Source of the DNA: Chloroflexia bacterium
GTDB lineage: Bacteria; Chloroflexota; Chloroflexia; Thermomicrobiales; JALYUS01
DNA length: 9,303 nt
Assembly (NCBI GenBank): GCA_025928215.1
Contig: JAICJW010000165.1
Coordinates: 1 to 9,303 of the forward strand
Reading direction: 5' to 3'
Each line of letters begins with the position of its first letter. The stretch's first letter is position 1. Positions 1 to 6,523 of the stretch are shown here, piece after piece. Position numbers and translations under genes: made by a program. The notes beneath the pieces were generated by a model. It ran no database searches. It worked only from the letters and a program-made list of their open reading frames with translations, and was not told where the DNA came from.

Positions 1-124
1 CGTACGCCATGACCTCGTTCTCCGGCAGCATGGCGATCTCCGCCTGCGGATCAATAAACTTCCGAATCATCCAGATCATCGCGGCGCGATCCAGCCGCAC
101 CCCCACCCGTGTCACCCACTGCAT
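1..124 (-). CDS. ChrB-type chromate-resistance-like protein (N-terminal 41 codons, runs off the window)
   Basis: Only the first 41 codons are present and the gene continues past base 1. The peptide begins MQWVTRVGVRLDRAAMIWMI and continues RKFIDPQAEIAMLPENE. The order W-V-T-R, then D-R-A-A, W-x-I-R-x-F-I-D-P-x-A-E is the hallmark of the C-terminal domain of ChrB and stand-alone chromate resistance proteins (Pfam chrome_Resist family). ChrB is described as a chromate-responsive regulator or auxiliary factor for the ChrA efflux pump. Stand-alone copies of this domain, as here where the motif starts at residue 3, are of uncertain function. The ATG at 124 is preceded by a GGAAGG-type ribosome binding site on the minus strand (about 131-137). 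It lies downstream of the PLP-enzyme gene in the same direction, 123 bases away, with a heptamer array between. Whether chrA follows cannot be seen. Confidence 0.72.
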   Translation of the reverse strand, partial: MQWVTRVGVRLDRAAMIWMIRKFIDPQAEIAMLPENEVMAY

Positions 125-142
125 CGCATCTTCCTTCCGTAC

Positions 143-152
143 CTGAGGACTG
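143..152. repeat. Single inverted copy of the heptamer-array sequence (CTGAGGACTG)
   Basis: CTGAGGACTG here is the exact reverse complement of CAGTCCTCAG, which occurs in three overlapping registers in the nearby array (213-222, 220-229, 227-236). In a minus-strand transcript the array and this copy could pair as a 10-bp stem ending just upstream of the ribosome binding site of the ChrB-like gene. The sequence match is seen directly; the RNA structure is inferred. Confidence 0.6.
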
Positions 153-208
153 GAGCGATTTGCAGAAAGATTGCCACCGCCGTTGCTATTGGTATCGCTC
201 GCGCTCAA

Positions 209-240
209 TCCTCAGTCCTCAGTCCTCAGTCCTCAGTCCT
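209..240. repeat. Heptamer tandem array, TCCTCAG x4 plus a partial unit
   Basis: Four perfect copies of TCCTCAG start at 209, 216, 223 and 230, followed by TCCT (237-240). The array begins 8 bases beyond the stop codon of the SelA-like gene, in the spacer before the ChrB-like gene. A related heptamer array with the shared core CTCAG closes the window at 9267-9303. Heptamer arrays between genes resemble the short tandem repeats known from cyanobacteria and some other bacteria. Their function is unknown. Confidence 0.9.
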
Positions 241-247
241 TTTCCCT

Positions 248-1444
248 TTACCCCAACACCGCCCGCAGCCGCCGCGCGACGATCTCTTCCTCGCCCGGCT
301 TGAGGAGCGCCGTGACGATGCCGATGCCCCGCTCGTGGAGGAAGTTCTGCGTGACGGCGACCGGTGGATCGCCCTCGATCAGTTCGTTGACAATCGCCGC
401 GACGGACTTCTCCACGATCACCTCGTCTATGCGGATCACGCCCGTCGGGTAGGCGCGGGGCGCATCCTGCTCTCCCAACCGCTCCACCCGGACGCCCCGC
501 AACCCGTCCACGGCGGCAAGGATCGTGGCGAGGCGGCGCTCCTGCTCCACCCGCTCGGCGGCGTGATCGCGCGCGAGGAAGCGGCGCAGGGCGACGATCA
601 ACCCGACGATCTCCTCCTTGCCGACCTTCATCGGTCGCCCGAGGCCGTGGTGCGGCGGGCCGGGCAGCACGCCACTCGCGATGTACCGTTCCCTCCATGT
701 CCATGTCTCCGGGTAGACATCCATATCCTGATGCTGCAAGGCGACCGATTCGATCAGGTCGGCGCGCCCGACGAGGATACCCGATGCCTGCGGCCCGCCA
801 ATCGCCTTGCCGCCACTGAACGCGACGAGGTCCGCCCCGGTGGCGATCACCGCGCGCAGGTTCTCGGCGGGCGGCAAGGCGGCGGCGGCATCCACGATCA
901 CCGGCAGGCCGTGCCGGTGCGCGATGGCGACCACCTCCGCCAGCGGCACGACACCCGGCGCGGTGCCGAAGGAGTAGACGAGCGCCGCCGTTCGCGCGGT
1001 GATCGCTGCTTCGATCTGCCACGGCCAGGTGATTCCCTGCCCCGGAAAGCCGAGATAGCCGACCTCGACCAGTGTCGCCCCCGCCAGGCGCAAGGCGTGC
1101 GAATACGCCGTCAGGTGGGGTCGCTGGACGATGATCTCGCCACGCAGCCCCGTCGTGTCGGGCAGGCGATCCATCGCCGCGACATCCAGCCCGGCGATGC
1201 ACGCCGCCGCCCCAAGCGCGAGGCCGGCAGCCGCCCCGGCGGTCACATAGCCCGCCGCCGCGCCCGTCGCCGCCACCAGTTCGCGCCCTGCCGCTTCCTG
1301 CAAGTCCTCGATCCGCACGCAGGATTGCGCCGCCTCCGCCATCGCCGCCGCGACTTCCGGGTGCAGGGGCGCGCCACTGAGCCGCGTCACCGGCCCCGCG
1401 ACATTGAGCACCGGGCGGACGCCGAGCGTGTCGTAGATCGTCAT
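248..1444 (-). CDS. SelA-like PLP-dependent enzyme (aminotransferase class V fold)
   Basis: A 398-residue fold-type I PLP enzyme, probably cytosolic. It resembles the family that includes L-seryl-tRNA(Sec) selenium transferase (SelA) and the sugar-acid ammonia-lyase DgaE. The cofactor site is readable: the Schiff-base lysine K213 lies in AFSGGKAIGGPQASGIL, and D185 in VIVDAAAALPP should contact the pyridine nitrogen. A Gly/Ala-rich segment (61-82, GAAAGYVTAGAAAGLALG) fits the phosphate-binding region. The N-terminus (YDTLGVRPVLNVAGPVTRLSG) and GRPMKVGKEE at 269-278 are typical of SelA-like proteins. True SelA is longer and has an extra N-terminal tRNA-binding domain, and no selenocysteine gene is nearby, so a role as a metabolic lyase or racemase is more likely than selenium transfer. 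The ATG at 1444 follows a GAGAGGGG ribosome binding site. It sits 35 bases after the acyl-CoA ligase gene and is probably co-transcribed with it. The substrate is not known. Confidence 0.88.
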   Translation of the reverse strand: MTIYDTLGVRPVLNVAGPVTRLSGAPLHPEVAAAMAEAAQSCVRIEDLQEAAGRELVAATGAAAGYVTAGAAAGLALGAAACIAGLDVAAMDRLPDTTGLRGEIIVQRPHLTAYSHALRLAGATLVEVGYLGFPGQGITWPWQIEAAITARTAALVYSFGTAPGVVPLAEVVAIAHRHGLPVIVDAAAALPPAENLRAVIATGADLVAFSGGKAIGGPQASGILVGRADLIESVALQHQDMDVYPETWTWRERYIASGVLPGPPHHGLGRPMKVGKEEIVGLIVALRRFLARDHAAERVEQERRLATILAAVDGLRGVRVERLGEQDAPRAYPTGVIRIDEVIVEKSVAAIVNELIEGDPPVAVTQNFLHERGIGIVTALLKPGEEEIVARRLRAVLG

Positions 1445-1479
1445 TGCTACCCCTCTCCCGCTCCCGCAGGCGATCCCCG

Positions 1480-3054
1480 TCACTGCCGGGCGATGGCTGC
1501 CCGACCGCCACGCAGAACGAATTTCTGTATCTTGCCCGTCGCCGTCTTCGGCAGCTCGCCGACGAAGCGGACGGTATGCGGCGCTTTGAAGTGCGCCAGC
1601 CGGTCCCGCGTGAACTGGCGTAACTCCGCCTCGGTCGCCTCTTTCCCCGGCTTGAGGACGACGAAGGCGTGCGGCGTTTCGCCCCACTTCTCATCCGGCA
1701 GGCCAACGATGGCGACCTCCTGCACCGCCGGATGCCGCAGCAGGACGCCCTCGACTTCAATCGAGGAGATATTCTCACCGCCGCTGATGATGACATCCTT
1801 CAGGCGGTCACGGATCTCGGCGTAGCCATCAGGGTGGACGACGGCGGCATCGCCGGTGTGAAACCAGCCCCCCGCGAACGCCTTCGCCGTCGCCTCCGGG
1901 TCGTTATAGTATCCCTCCATGACGACATTGCCGCGCACGGCGATCTCGCCCATCGTCTCGCCATCGTGCGGCACCTCATTGCCCTCGTCATCCATGACGA
2001 TCAGTTCGCCCGACGTGACCATTTCGACGCCGGTGCGCGCCTTCTGGATCGCGCGATCTTCCGCCGAAAGCGCGGCATGCTCGGGGAGCGGCTCGCAGAT
2101 CGTGATGAAGGGCGCGGTCTCTGTCAGGCCATAGACCTGCGTCACCTCCCAGCCGAACTCCCCCTCGATCCGCTCAATCGTCGCCGCCGCCGGAGGCGCA
2201 CCCGCCGTCACCACCTGAACGCCGGGGCGGACGCGACCACGGACCTCGGCGGGGCAGTTCGCGAGGCCAATCAGGATCGTCGGCGCGGCGCAGAGCATTG
2301 TCACCGCCTCGTCGGCAATCGTCGCGAAGACGCGCGGCGGCTCGACCCGGCGCAGGCAGACATGCGTCGCCCCGACCGCCGTGACCGTCCAGACGTAGGT
2401 CCAGCCATTGGCATGGAACATCGGCAACGTCCACAGATAGCGATCCGCCGGGGTCATATGAAGATGGATGAGCGTGCCGACGGTGTTCATGTAGGCATTG
2501 CGGTGGGTAATCATCACCCCTTTGGGGCGCGAGGTCGTCCCGCTCGTGTAGTTGATCGTCAGCAAATCGTGCTCGCTAATCGCCGGGGGCGTGAATGCCT
2601 CCGGCGCTGCGGCGATCAGCGATTCGTAGTCCAGCCAGCCCCGCGGCGCCTCCCCTTCGAGGCAAACGAATTGCTCGACGCCCGGTATCTGCGCGCGGAT
2701 ACCGTCCACCATCGCGCAGTACTCGGGGTGGACGCAGACGATCCGCGCGCCGCTGTGGTTGAGGATATAGGCGAAGTCGTCCGCGATCAGGCGGTAATTG
2801 ATCGGTACGAGCACCGCGCCGAGTTGCGGCACGGCGTAGTAGGCCACCAGATGGCTATGCGTGTTCGGAGCGATGTACGCCACCCGGTCGCCCTGCCGAA
2901 TGCCCAACTGCCGCAGCGCCGCCGACCAGCGGTCACAGCGTGCGAAGAACGCCGCATAGGTCAATCGCCGGTCGCCATCCACGACCGCCTCACGATGCGG
3001 ATACAACCGGCGGGCGCGGCGCATGAACTCCAGAGGTGTGAGCGGCGTTTCCAA
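1480..3054 (-). CDS. Fatty-acyl-CoA ligase (AMP-binding/ANL superfamily)
   Basis: A 524-residue enzyme that should activate a carboxylic acid with ATP to an acyl-adenylate and pass it to CoA. The ANL core motifs are intact: P-loop YTSGTTSRPKG (169-179), YGLTET (308-313), WFHTGD (397-402), hinge RDRLKD (415-420), GGENIS (425-430) and PKTATGKIQK near the C-terminus with catalytic K508. MFHANGW (212-218) and the overall style match the medium/long-chain fatty-acid group related to the Thermus enzyme and plant AEE proteins; the true chain length is unknown. The start is TTG at 3054: it has a GGGAGGG ribosome binding site 6 bases upstream and gives the family-typical N-terminus METPLTPLEFMRRARRLYP. 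The next ATG, at 3024, would lose this segment. It is upstream of, and probably co-transcribed with, the SelA-like gene. No N-terminal signal or membrane segment is seen. Confidence 0.93.
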   Translation of the reverse strand: METPLTPLEFMRRARRLYPHREAVVDGDRRLTYAAFFARCDRWSAALRQLGIRQGDRVAYIAPNTHSHLVAYYAVPQLGAVLVPINYRLIADDFAYILNHSGARIVCVHPEYCAMVDGIRAQIPGVEQFVCLEGEAPRGWLDYESLIAAAPEAFTPPAISEHDLLTINYTSGTTSRPKGVMITHRNAYMNTVGTLIHLHMTPADRYLWTLPMFHANGWTYVWTVTAVGATHVCLRRVEPPRVFATIADEAVTMLCAAPTILIGLANCPAEVRGRVRPGVQVVTAGAPPAAATIERIEGEFGWEVTQVYGLTETAPFITICEPLPEHAALSAEDRAIQKARTGVEMVTSGELIVMDDEGNEVPHDGETMGEIAVRGNVVMEGYYNDPEATAKAFAGGWFHTGDAAVVHPDGYAEIRDRLKDVIISGGENISSIEVEGVLLRHPAVQEVAIVGLPDEKWGETPHAFVVLKPGKEATEAELRQFTRDRLAHFKAPHTVRFVGELPKTATGKIQKFVLRGGRAAIARQ

Positions 3055-3060
3055 ACGACT

Positions 3061-3067
3061 CCCTCCC
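3061..3067 (-). promoter_or_regulatory. Ribosome binding site that fixes a TTG start
   Basis: On the minus strand GGGAGGG is followed by a 6-base spacer AGTCGT and then TTG. The strong Shine-Dalgarno match supports the non-ATG start of the acyl-CoA ligase over the internal ATG at 3024. Confidence 0.7.
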
Positions 3068-3096
3068 GTACTGAGCGACCCGCGATGGTGGCATAA

Positions 3097-3112
3097 GCGC
3101 GCGGCAGCGCGC
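3097..3112 (-). other. GC hairpin in the leader of the acyl-CoA ligase gene
   Basis: GCGCGC (3097-3102), loop GGCA and GCGCGC (3107-3112) form a perfect 6-bp GC stem. If transcription starts near 3152 it lies inside the leader, about 43 bases before the TTG start. There is no T-tract, so it is not a standard terminator. In GC-rich DNA such a stem may be coincidental. Confidence 0.3.
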
Positions 3113-3158
3113 GCGCCTGATCCATCAGTGGCGCGACGAAACCCCGTTGGTTACGGCG

Positions 3159-3167
3159 ATTCTAGCA
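3159..3167 (-). promoter_or_regulatory. Candidate extended -10 promoter for the acyl-CoA ligase operon
   Basis: The minus strand reads TGC TAGAAT, matching the extended -10 form TGn-TATAAT with five of six hexamer bases. It stands out in a GC-rich spacer and would give a leader of about 98 bases. No good -35 element is visible 17 bases upstream, as is common for extended -10 promoters. Confidence 0.42.
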
Positions 3168-3250
3168 TGAAACACGAACGGGCTGCGGCGCATCGACGCT
3201 TCTGACATCAGGGGCGCACGTGCGGTGAGGGTTGTGGCATGTGCCGCGAT

Positions 3251-3430
3251 TTACGCCGTCGGGAGATGATGTCCCATTGGCGGCTGCCGCCGATGATCTG
3301 GCGGGGACTCATGCGGCTCTCGCTCTGCCTGATCGCGCGTCCGCTCCACGGTGGTAATCGCGATGAACAAGCCGCAAAAGAGCAGGATGAAGACGCCGGC
3401 GAAACACGCCATCAAAATGTACGTTGCCAT
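3251..3430 (-). CDS. Small single-pass membrane protein, 59 residues, family unknown
   Basis: The reading frame is open further upstream, to an ATG at 3484, but the ATG at 3430 is the convincing start. It has a perfect GGAGGT ribosome binding site (3441-3436) with a 5-base spacer. The product has a hydrophobic helix from about residue 2 to 28 (ATYILMACFAGVFILL then FCGLFIAITTV), followed by a hydrophilic, charged, Pro/His-rich tail (ERTRDQAEREPHESPPDHRR then QPPMGHHLPTA). The helix has two Cys, at positions 8 and 18. No signal-peptidase or lipobox motif is obvious, so it is probably a membrane-anchored protein with a soluble tail. I do not recognise a family. It is divergent from the Ser/Thr kinase gene and 196 bases upstream of the acyl-CoA ligase gene, in the same direction as the latter. 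Confidence 0.72.
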   Translation of the reverse strand: MATYILMACFAGVFILLFCGLFIAITTVERTRDQAEREPHESPPDHRRQPPMGHHLPTA

Positions 3431-3435
3431 CTGAC

Positions 3436-3441
3436 ACCTCC
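3436..3441 (-). promoter_or_regulatory. Consensus Shine-Dalgarno of the small membrane protein
   Basis: The minus strand reads TGGAGGTG, then GTCAG-ATG with the GGAGGT core 5 bases from the start. This decides the start at 3430 over the longer in-frame option at 3484, which lacks an equivalent site. Confidence 0.7.
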
Positions 3442-3610
3442 ATAACGACACTTCATGCGCTGCATTTCTGGTGCCATCACGCACGGTGCGGGAACCACAC
3501 GAAGGCGCGGTTCGTCCTTTACGCGGGTGGACGCAATTGAGTAGAGTAGTGGTGCCATTCTCATGTACGATAGATCAGACCCGGCACGATGACAGGAAGG
3601 ATGACAGACC

Positions 3611-5932
3611 ATGGGGGAATCCCAGCCTCCCGGCGAGCCGTCGCTGGATGTGCAGGAAACGGTGCTCCCGGCGGGCGACAGCGCGACACCGACCACGCTC
3701 TTCGAGAACCGCTACCGGATCGAGCGGATCATCGGTGAGGGGGCGTTCGGGCGCGTCTATCTCGCTCTGGACAGCCGCCTGCGGCGCAATGTGGCGATCA
3801 AAGAACTGCTTGCCAGCCGGAACAGCACCGATCCGGCGACGTACGAGCGATATCTGGAGCGGTTCCAGCGCGAAGCCCGCGCGACCGGCATGGTGCAGCA
3901 GTCGAACGTCGTCACCGTCTACGATCTGCATGTGGACGCGACGGGCAACAATTACCTCGTGATGGAATACGTGGACGGCACGAATCTGCGCGATCTCCTC
4001 GCTCAGGTCGGCACGCTGCCGGTGAACCGCGCGATCGCGATCACCACGGACATTGCACGGGCGCTGGAAGCGGTGCATGAGCAGGAAATCGTCCACCGGG
4101 ACATCAAGCCCGCGAACATCATGATTACCCGGCGCGGGGCGGCGAAATTGATGGACTTCGGCATCGCGCAGGTCGGCCATGAGAGCCTGCGCACGCAGAT
4201 CGCCTCCGGCCATCCCGGCACGCCGATCTACATGAGTCCGGAGCAATCCTCCGGTTACGGCTACATTGACGGCCGCTCCGACCTCTACAGCCTCGGCCTC
4301 GTCCTCTACGAGATGCTGGCGGGCGAACCGTACGCGCGGCATCGCCAGCCGCTCGCCACGCTCCGCAGCAACCTGCCGCCCCAGGTGACGGCAATCGTGG
4401 ATCGGGCGACCGCGCGGGACATAGACGCGCGGTATCAGAGCGCCGCCGATCTCCTGAAAGATCTGGAAAACCTCGGCACCGCGACGGCCCCGGCGACGAA
4501 CGCCTATCCCCGCCCCGACACCAACCAGGCGGGCCTCGGTGCGCCTCCACCCCTCTGGCCAACCGGCAGCGGGGCGCCAACACCCCCGGCCGGCGTGCCC
4601 TCGGCATACGGCGGCCCGACGACGCAGGGAACGCCCGGCGCGCCGGCCTATCCACCGGGTACGACGGACTACACGGGCGGAGGCTACGCGCCACCGGTCT
4701 ACCCTGCCGTGCCTGGGTATCCTCCACCATCCGGGCCAACGCCAGGGCGCGGCAACCGGGGGCTGCTCTTCGGCATCGGCGGCGCGCTCGTCGCCGTGCT
4801 CGCCGTCGTCGCGGCCTTTGTCATCTTCTCGAACCGCAACACGCCCACTCCCGCGCCCACCGCGACCATCAGCATCCCCACCGCCGCGCCCGCTTCGACG
4901 CCCACCAGCGCCCCCACGGCCCGCCCGACGACCGCCCCAACGCCGACGACCGCGCCGACACGCGCACCCACCGCGACCGTCGCGCCGACGACCGCGCCGA
5001 CGACCGCACCCACCAGCGCGCCGACGAGCGTGGCCGGTGGCCTGACGCCGTTCACCGACCCGAAGACCCTCATCCGGCTGCAATATCCATCCAACTGGAA
5101 AGCGACCAAAGTGGCGGACGACGCGACCAATATCCTCGAACTGGACGGGCCGGACAACGTCATCTTTCTCGCCTACATCAACGACCCGCAGCAAGGCACG
5201 ATCGCGGACGAGATCCAGATCATCAAAAAGAATGAGGACACGAGCACGACGTTCACCTATAGCAATCAGCAGATCACGGACACGACGATTGGCGGGGAAC
5301 CGGCGAAGGCGCTGACCTACACCTTCCTCTCCAAGAGCGACGCGACGAATACCGGCCCCGGTCAGTGGTGGGTCGTCAATCACGGCGGCAAGCAGTTCTC
5401 GTTCCGCTCCAACTTCCCTGGCAGCCATCAGCCGGAACTGGACGCGATCCTCGGCTCCGTCGTTTTCGCGAACAACGGCGTATTCGCGAGCACCACCACC
5501 TGGACCGATCCGAAGGGGCTGGTGCAGTTGCGCTACCCGAATGGCTGGACCACCACGACGGATGCGGCGGTCGCTGCCAACGTGCTCGAACTCGATGGCC
5601 CGGACAGCACTTTCTTCTTCGTGGACATCTACGATCCCCAGACGGCGGCGACGGTCAGCGATGAGATCGCCGATGTCCGCAGTGGGCATGCAAAGGCGAC
5701 GAAATTCACCTATGTGGACGGCCCGGTGAGCGATGTACAGGTCGGTGGTCAGCCGGCGAAGACCTTCACCTTCACGTATACCGCAAAGGACACGCCGGGC
5801 GCGACGACCTACAACGGCCAAATCTGGGACGTAAACAACAACGGGAAGGAATTTCTCCTCACCGCCAACGCCGGGGGCGCGCACAAGGCGGAGATAGACG
5901 CCATCATCGCCTCGATCACCTTCAAGACGTAG
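3611..5932 (+). CDS. Transmembrane Ser/Thr protein kinase with duplicated extracytoplasmic domain
   Basis: A 773-residue PASTA-less PknB-type kinase. The cytoplasmic kinase domain spans about 35-287: Gly-rich loop GEGAFGRVY (42-50), ATP lysine K64 in VAIKE, helix-C glutamate E88, catalytic HRDIKPAN (162-169, D164 and N169), DFG 182-184, and activation segment GTPIYMSPEQ (203-212) with T204 as likely phosphosite. All catalytic residues are present. A Pro/Gly/Tyr-rich juxtamembrane stretch (about 295-380) leads to one membrane helix (about 384-406). A Thr/Pro/Ala linker (411-474) follows, then two tandem copies (about 479-622 and 629-773) of an outer domain, probably PsbP/Mog1-like. It likely senses something outside the membrane and phosphorylates Ser/Thr cytoplasmic targets. 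The ATG at 3611 has AGGAAGG about 10 bases upstream; an ATG at 3601 is out of frame. The gene is divergent from the small membrane protein gene and convergent with the DUF1707 gene. Confidence 0.95.
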   Translation: MGESQPPGEPSLDVQETVLPAGDSATPTTLFENRYRIERIIGEGAFGRVYLALDSRLRRNVAIKELLASRNSTDPATYERYLERFQREARATGMVQQSNVVTVYDLHVDATGNNYLVMEYVDGTNLRDLLAQVGTLPVNRAIAITTDIARALEAVHEQEIVHRDIKPANIMITRRGAAKLMDFGIAQVGHESLRTQIASGHPGTPIYMSPEQSSGYGYIDGRSDLYSLGLVLYEMLAGEPYARHRQPLATLRSNLPPQVTAIVDRATARDIDARYQSAADLLKDLENLGTATAPATNAYPRPDTNQAGLGAPPPLWPTGSGAPTPPAGVPSAYGGPTTQGTPGAPAYPPGTTDYTGGGYAPPVYPAVPGYPPPSGPTPGRGNRGLLFGIGGALVAVLAVVAAFVIFSNRNTPTPAPTATISIPTAAPASTPTSAPTARPTTAPTPTTAPTRAPTATVAPTTAPTTAPTSAPTSVAGGLTPFTDPKTLIRLQYPSNWKATKVADDATNILELDGPDNVIFLAYINDPQQGTIADEIQIIKKNEDTSTTFTYSNQQITDTTIGGEPAKALTYTFLSKSDATNTGPGQWWVVNHGGKQFSFRSNFPGSHQPELDAILGSVVFANNGVFASTTTWTDPKGLVQLRYPNGWTTTTDAAVAANVLELDGPDSTFFFVDIYDPQTAATVSDEIADVRSGHAKATKFTYVDGPVSDVQVGGQPAKTFTFTYTAKDTPGATTYNGQIWDVNNNGKEFLLTANAGGAHKAEIDAIIASITFKT
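4841..5032 (+). repeat. Thr/Pro/Ala low-complexity repeat inside the kinase gene
   Basis: Residues 411-474 of the kinase are almost only Thr, Pro, Ala and Ser in irregular TAPT/SAPT units, encoded by repeats of ACGACCGCGCCG type. It follows the membrane helix and links it to the outer domains, so it is likely an extended spacer through the cell envelope and possibly O-glycosylated. The DNA repeats could change length by slippage. Confidence 0.8.
5045..5929 (+). repeat. Tandem protein-domain duplication at the kinase C-terminus
   Basis: Two copies of about 145 residues share DPK-x-L-x-x-L-x-YP-x-x-W near the start, then N-x-LELDGPD, an acidic DPQ and DEI, GG-x-PAK-x-x-T, and a C-terminal G-x-H-x-x-E-x-DAI-x-x-S pattern. 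Copy 1 starts at FTDPKTLIRL (nt 5045 onward) and copy 2 at WTDPKGLVQL (nt 5495 onward). The pattern of a YP..W opening and a final DAI..S..F strand resembles PsbP-like/DUF1795 domains found in extracytoplasmic proteins; this assignment is by eye. Confidence 0.75.
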
Positions 5933-5958
5933 CGCCGGGCGATAGGATCACGACGCGA

Positions 5959-5985
5959 AACCGGGGGCAATCGCTGCCCCCGGTT
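5959..5985. terminator. Hairpin between convergent genes
   Basis: AACCGGGGGCA (5959-5969), loop ATCGC and TGCCCCCGGTT (5975-5985) form a perfect 11-bp stem. It lies 26 bases past the kinase stop codon and 48 bases past the stop of the convergent DUF1707 gene. Only two Ts end each arm and there is no real T-tract, so it is probably a bidirectional terminator or an RNA 3'-end stabiliser. Confidence 0.7.
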
Positions 5986-6033
5986 CACCTGCCTCGGTCG
6001 CCGCATCGCACGCCGTTGGGCGATCGCGCCTTC

Positions 6034-6495
6034 TCAGGCGGATGTTGGGCGATCCTCACGCCAGTGCCGGTACCCACGCCGCCTCCAGGGGCCAAAGGGG
6101 CCGAAGAAGAAGAAGAGTGGCAACGCCAGCCAGATGAGGTGCGCGCCGGTCAGTGCGCAGAGGACGATGAGCGCGATCACGATCGGCACGAGCATCGCGA
6201 ACCGCAACGGCGGGCGGAAATCGTGCCAGGTGCGATCTTGCTCCGCCCCCTGCGGCGCGGCAGGGCGGGGCAGATCAATGAACAAGTCATCGAGTTCGCG
6301 CAGCGTCTTGGCCGCGTAGCAGCGATCAATTCGCTCGTCGTACTCCCGCGCATCCAGCCGCCCCTCCGTGTAGTGCTGCCGGAGCCTGGTCGCTGTCGCC
6401 TCGCGATCAGCGTCGGACGCCCGTACCCCTCGGGTGTAGGATGCGCTACCGCGCTCGCTCGTCTTTCCCGTGTCATCAGTAGATTCCGTGGACAT
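6034..6495 (-). CDS. DUF1707 (SHOCT-like) two-helix membrane protein
   Basis: A 153-residue protein. Residues 25-76 (RASDADREATATRLRQHYTE, then GRLDAREYDERIDRCYAAKT and LRELDDLFIDLP) match the DUF1707 signature: R-x-SD-x-DRE, L-x-x-x-Y-x-EGRL-x-x-x-E-x-x-ER, A-x-T-x-x-EL-x-x-L-x-x-DLP. Two hydrophobic helices follow (about 98-117 and 119-134), the second with a run of Phe, then a basic Arg-rich tail. The usual role of DUF1707 is unknown; it is common in membrane-linked proteins of high-GC bacteria and often stands near envelope-stress genes. The ATG at 6495 has AAGGAG with a 6-base spacer, so the longer in-frame extension to 6591 is rejected. It is 28 bases after the DUF6220-like gene, in the same operon, and convergent with the Ser/Thr kinase gene. 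Confidence 0.9.
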   Translation of the reverse strand: MSTESTDDTGKTSERGSASYTRGVRASDADREATATRLRQHYTEGRLDAREYDERIDRCYAAKTLRELDDLFIDLPRPAAPQGAEQDRTWHDFRPPLRFAMLVPIVIALIVLCALTGAHLIWLALPLFFFFGPFGPWRRRGYRHWREDRPTSA

Positions 6496-6501
6496 CTGGT
6501 A

Positions 6502-6507
6502 CTCCTT
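6502..6507 (-). promoter_or_regulatory. Shine-Dalgarno of the DUF1707 gene
   Basis: The minus strand reads AAGGAG, then TACCAG-ATG. This sets the start at 6495, within the 28-base spacer after the upstream gene of the operon. Confidence 0.65.
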
Positions 6508-6523
6508 TCCGTCGTGGTGCCAA

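Noticed and set aside
209..240. Heptamer array as a CRISPR remnant
   Set aside because: The units are directly adjacent with a 7-base period and no spacers, and no cas genes are present.
248..1444. True selenocysteine synthase (selA)
   Set aside because: The protein is shorter than SelA, lacks its N-terminal extension, and has no selB, selD or tRNA(Sec) nearby.
219..1825. Long frames overlapping the SelA-like gene on both strands (about 500 codons each)
   Set aside because: Arg-rich compositions without motifs, and the PLP enzyme frame has clear family motifs. They are by-products of codon bias.
1669..3096. A 475-codon plus-strand frame antisense to the acyl-CoA ligase
   Set aside because: Arg/Asp/His-rich shadow of a gene whose ANL motifs are all intact on the other strand.
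3537..3571. TTGAGT and TACGAT as a sigma-70 promoter for the kinase gene
   Set aside because: The spacing between the hexamers is 23 bases, too long for a normal promoter, and no TGn extension fits. The kinase promoter is not identified.
3575..5884. A 769-codon open frame on the minus strand, fully antisense to the Ser/Thr kinase
   Set aside because: The translation is Arg/Gly/Val-rich low-complexity sequence with no recognisable domain, while the plus strand encodes an intact kinase. Long antisense frames are expected at this GC content.
6102..6116. GAA-type trinucleotide run inside the DUF1707 gene
   Set aside because: It simply encodes the Phe run of the second membrane helix on the minus strand, and it is short.
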